A stretch of DNA of 7,902 nt, from contig QCTA01000037.1 of the NCBI GenBank assembly GCA_003211335.1, forward strand, positions 1 through 7,902. Direction: 5' to 3'. The stretch comes from Prochlorococcus sp. AG-670-O11 (GTDB lineage: Bacteria > Cyanobacteriota > Cyanobacteriia > PCC-6307 > Cyanobiaceae). Positions 6,734-7,902 of the stretch are shown piece by piece. How positions within the stretch are numbered: the stretch's first letter is position 1; each line of letters begins with the position of its first letter. The position numbers and the translations under genes were made by a program. Below the pieces are notes generated by a model. That model was not told where the DNA came from, did no database searches, and saw nothing but the letters and a program-made list of their open reading frames with translations.

Positions 6734-7045
6734 TTAGTCCTTTTGACCAAGGAAATCGCCATTACCAAGTGCTGGCTCAACTTCTCTATGAGGGCGAGCA
6801 ATGATGTGAGCCGCGACAAGACCGTCACCAACTCTCTCACAAGCATCAGCTCCAGCTCTTACTGCTGCGTTAACAGCTCCCGTTTCTCCTCTAACTAAAA
6901 CTGTGACATAACCGCCACCTACGAATTCACGACCAATAAGACGAACTTCTGCTGCCTTGGTCATTGCGTCTGCTGCTTCGATTGCAGGTACAAGTCCGCG
7001 AGTCTCGATCATGCCGAGTGCGATACCCATTGTTTCTGTAGCCAT
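6734..7045 (-). CDS. csoS1: Major carboxysome shell protein CsoS1 (BMC-domain hexamer)
   Basis: A 103-residue single BMC-domain protein. Its hexamers tile the facets of the alpha-carboxysome shell, and their central pores pass bicarbonate and other small anions. The BMC fold is plain from GIALGMIETRGLVPAIEAAD (7-26), the pore-lining FVGGG (41-45), YVTVLVRGETGAVNAAVRAG (46-65) and VAAHIIARPH (77-86). It is the first gene of the operon and the only BMC hexamer gene in the window, whereas some proteobacteria carry three tandem copies. The start is ATG at 7043-7045, weakly preceded by AGTAGGCA. Base composition is strikingly high for the window: 124 of 240 bases (52%) in 6781-7020 are G or C, against about 32% in a sampled 60-base stretch of csoS3. 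This suggests strong selection on codons of a very highly expressed gene. Confidence 0.98.
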   Translation of the reverse strand: MATETMGIALGMIETRGLVPAIEAADAMTKAAEVRLIGREFVGGGYVTVLVRGETGAVNAAVRAGADACERVGDGLVAAHIIARPHREVEPALGNGDFLGQKD

Positions 7046-7063
7046 TGCCTACTAATTACTAAA

Positions 7064-7077
7064 TGTGGAATGTTCAA
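7064..7077. repeat. 14-bp direct repeat, copy 1 (next to csoS1)
   Basis: TGTGGAATGTTCAA is repeated without change at 7296-7309, 232 bp to the right. This copy is 19 bases upstream of the csoS1 start codon, so it probably sits in the leader or at the core promoter. The shared sequence contains no homopolymer run, making chance less likely than for an AT tract. Confidence 0.7.
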
Positions 7078-7100
7078 TCCGAAGAATGGTCCATAACGTA

Positions 7101-7206
7101 CTGATAAGTCAAGCATTTTTTACTAAATACTCTATTAATGTTTTTTCTATCATTGATAAGTTAAACTTATCACCCTTGCTATTATTGATATGTCAATACT
7201 TATCAA
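7101..7206. promoter_or_regulatory. Operator-like array of TGATAAGT elements upstream of csoS1
   Basis: Five copies of TTGATAAGT or near variants occur in 105 bp: plus strand at 7101-7109, 7153-7161 and 7185-7193 (one mismatch, TTGATATGT); inverted at 7165-7173 and 7198-7206. Two pairs form dyads. TGATAAGTTAAACTTATCA (7154-7172) is a perfect 9-1-9 palindrome. 7185-7206 is a 9-4-9 palindrome with one mismatch. The first contains T-N11-A (T7157 to A7169), the geometry of LysR-type sites, and reads ATAAG-N5-CTTAT, reminiscent of sites described for the cyanobacterial Rubisco regulator RbcR/CbbR. The regulator is not encoded in this window. Assignment to RbcR is inference; the repeated motif itself is directly visible. 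Confidence 0.55.
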
Positions 7207-7272
7207 AATTAGTTAGTGCATCAAAACATACGGTTGTGTTAATAAAAAATTTACATTATGTTATGCGCGTAC

Positions 7273-7322
7273 GAGACAGGCCCTGTCTATACAGGTGTGG
7301 AATGTTCAACCTCTCCTGTCTC
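7273..7322. repeat. GC-rich nested inverted repeat
   Basis: GAGACAGG (7273-7280) pairs perfectly with CCTGTCTC (7315-7322). Inside it CCTGT (7282-7286) pairs with ACAGG (7291-7295) across a 4-base loop, so the segment can form a branched structure in RNA from either strand. It stands out in an otherwise AT-rich spacer. It could be the folded leader of HAM1 or csoS1 or a short structured RNA. There is no U-run on either side, so it is not an intrinsic terminator. Confidence 0.5.
7296..7309. repeat. 14-bp direct repeat, copy 2 (inside the GC-rich inverted repeat)
   Basis: This is the second exact copy of TGTGGAATGTTCAA. It lies in the loop of the 7273-7322 inverted repeat, about 62 bases upstream of the HAM1 start. 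The pair flanks the TGATAAGT array, placing one copy near each divergent gene. Confidence 0.7.
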
Positions 7323-7339
7323 TGTATCAAGTTTTAAAG

Positions 7340-7350
7340 TAAGATAATAT
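7340..7350 (+). promoter_or_regulatory. Possible -10 region for the HAM1 gene
   Basis: The tract TAAGATAATAT contains GATAAT (five of six matches to TATAAT, 7343-7348), ending 23 bases before the TTG start. No clear -35 is seen 17 bases upstream. Such AT-rich matches are frequent here, so this is tentative. Confidence 0.3.
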
Positions 7351-7371
7351 TCAGATATTTTTTATATTATT

Positions 7372-7902
7372 TTGGATTCTTCTTCTGTACTTACTATTGC
7401 AAGCGGAAATCAAAAGAAGGTATCTGAAATATTAGAGATGTTAGATGTTCTATCTTTAAAAGTAAAAAAACAACCCGAACATTTAAATGTAGAAGAGACA
7501 GGCAAAACCTATTTTGACAACGCTTTTTTAAAAGCAAAAGCAGCTTCTTTAGAGACTAAGACTTGGGCCTTAGCGGATGACTCAGGGCTTGAGGTTGATT
7601 ATTTAGATGGAAGACCGGGCATATATTCTGCAAGATATGCCAACAATAATGATGAAAAACTTATTAAGTTAATAGGAGAGCTAAGTGATATCCCTTACAG
7701 AAGCGCAAAATTTATTAGTTGTATGGTTTTATGTGATCCAGAAGGAAATTTGGTAAAAGATGCAACGGGTATTTGCTGGGGGGAAATTCTTAAAGAACCT
7801 AAATATCCTAACGGAGAATTTGAATCTATTTTTTGGGTTAAAGAGGCTAATTGTGTATATGGAGAATTAAGTCATTCTCAATTGAGTAAACTTGGGAGTA
7901 GA
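7372..7902 (+). CDS. HAM1/RdgB-family non-canonical purine NTP pyrophosphatase (3' end outside window)
   Basis: The first 177 codons of a HAM1 (RdgB) family protein, whose members hydrolyse dITP, ITP and XTP to monophosphates and so keep deaminated purines out of nucleic acids. Family motifs are TIASGNQKKVSEI (8-20), EETGKTYFDNAFLKAKAAS (41-59) and ALADDSGLEVDYLDGRPG (66-83) followed by IYSARYA (84-90). The only start that keeps the SGN motif is TTG at 7372-7374; the first in-frame ATG (7438-7440) would delete it. An in-frame stop lies at 7345-7347. The C-terminal half is unusual: the normal GFGYDPIF loop reads GEFESIFW (148-155), and the SHRG motif is replaced by SR at the window edge. About 15 residues should remain outside. 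It diverges from csoS1, a linkage I recall from picocyanobacteria. The family is firm; classical activity is uncertain. Confidence 0.88.
   Translation, partial: MDSSSVLTIASGNQKKVSEILEMLDVLSLKVKKQPEHLNVEETGKTYFDNAFLKAKAASLETKTWALADDSGLEVDYLDGRPGIYSARYANNNDEKLIKLIGELSDIPYRSAKFISCMVLCDPEGNLVKDATGICWGEILKEPKYPNGEFESIFWVKEANCVYGELSHSQLSKLGSR

Larger units (their letters stand above)
7046..7371. promoter_or_regulatory. Divergent csoS1 / HAM1 control region (no gene)
   Basis: This 326-bp spacer between two divergent starts holds no credible gene. From left to right it contains one copy of a 14-bp direct repeat (7064-7077), a cluster of TGATAAGT-like elements (7101-7206), an AT-rich stretch, a GC-rich nested inverted repeat (7273-7322) enclosing the second copy of the direct repeat (7296-7309), and a TAAGATAAT promoter-like tract before the HAM1 start. 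For csoS1 a consensus -35 hexamer TTGACA lies on the minus strand at 7191-7196 and TTGACT at 7107-7112. I cannot pair either with a convincing -10, so the transcription start is not placed. Confidence 0.7.

Noticed and set aside
7154..7172. Intrinsic terminator from the perfect palindrome TGATAAGTTAAACTTATCA
   Set aside because: The stem is AT-only apart from four G/C pairs, the 1-base centre cannot be a hairpin loop without losing pairs, and no U-run follows on either strand; the repeated half-sites favour an operator.
7065..7337. 90-codon open frame on the plus strand across the csoS1-HAM1 spacer
   Set aside because: It starts with GTG inside the direct repeat, covers the palindromic array and GC-rich inverted repeat, and has no family resemblance or coding-like composition; the regulatory structure explains the segment better.

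Overview
Organism. The window is AT-rich, with intergenic DNA mostly A and T. It carries a compact cso-type (alpha) carboxysome operon with form IA Rubisco, a single CsoS1 shell gene, a HAM1-family gene diverging from it and an acRAF-like gene at the far end. This arrangement and base composition point to a marine picocyanobacterium, most likely a low-GC Prochlorococcus. The strain cannot be named from sequence alone. Layout. Eight genes are on the minus strand, read from high to low coordinates: csoS1 (hexameric shell), cbbL and cbbS (Rubisco), csoS2 (scaffold), csoS3/csoSCA (carbonic anhydrase), csoS4A and csoS4B (pentameric vertices) and a small pterin-dehydratase-like gene (acRAF). A 326-bp spacer (7046-7371) separates csoS1 from a plus-strand HAM1-family NTP pyrophosphatase, which runs off the right edge and starts with TTG. 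How the genes work together. CbbL8S8 fixes CO2. CsoS2 binds Rubisco through its N-terminal repeats and the shell through its middle and C-terminal repeats. CsoS3 makes CO2 from bicarbonate inside the particle. CsoS1 forms the facets and CsoS4A/B close the vertices. acRAF is a Rubisco assembly factor. All are established alpha-carboxysome parts; I see no unknown multi-gene system here. Less described structure. (1) The csoS1 upstream spacer holds five copies of a TGATAAGT-like element in about 105 bp, two pairs of them forming dyads with LysR-type geometry; a 14-bp direct repeat; and a GC-rich nested inverted repeat. (2) The leading genes csoS1, cbbL, cbbS and csoS2 are separated by 65-90 bp gaps that each hold at least one hairpin, and the one after cbbS has a seven-U tail. 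The trailing genes csoS2, csoS3, csoS4A and csoS4B are packed 3-7 bp apart and have Shine-Dalgarno-like sites that the leading genes lack. This looks like expression tuning inside one operon. (3) The HAM1 homologue has an altered C-terminal half.
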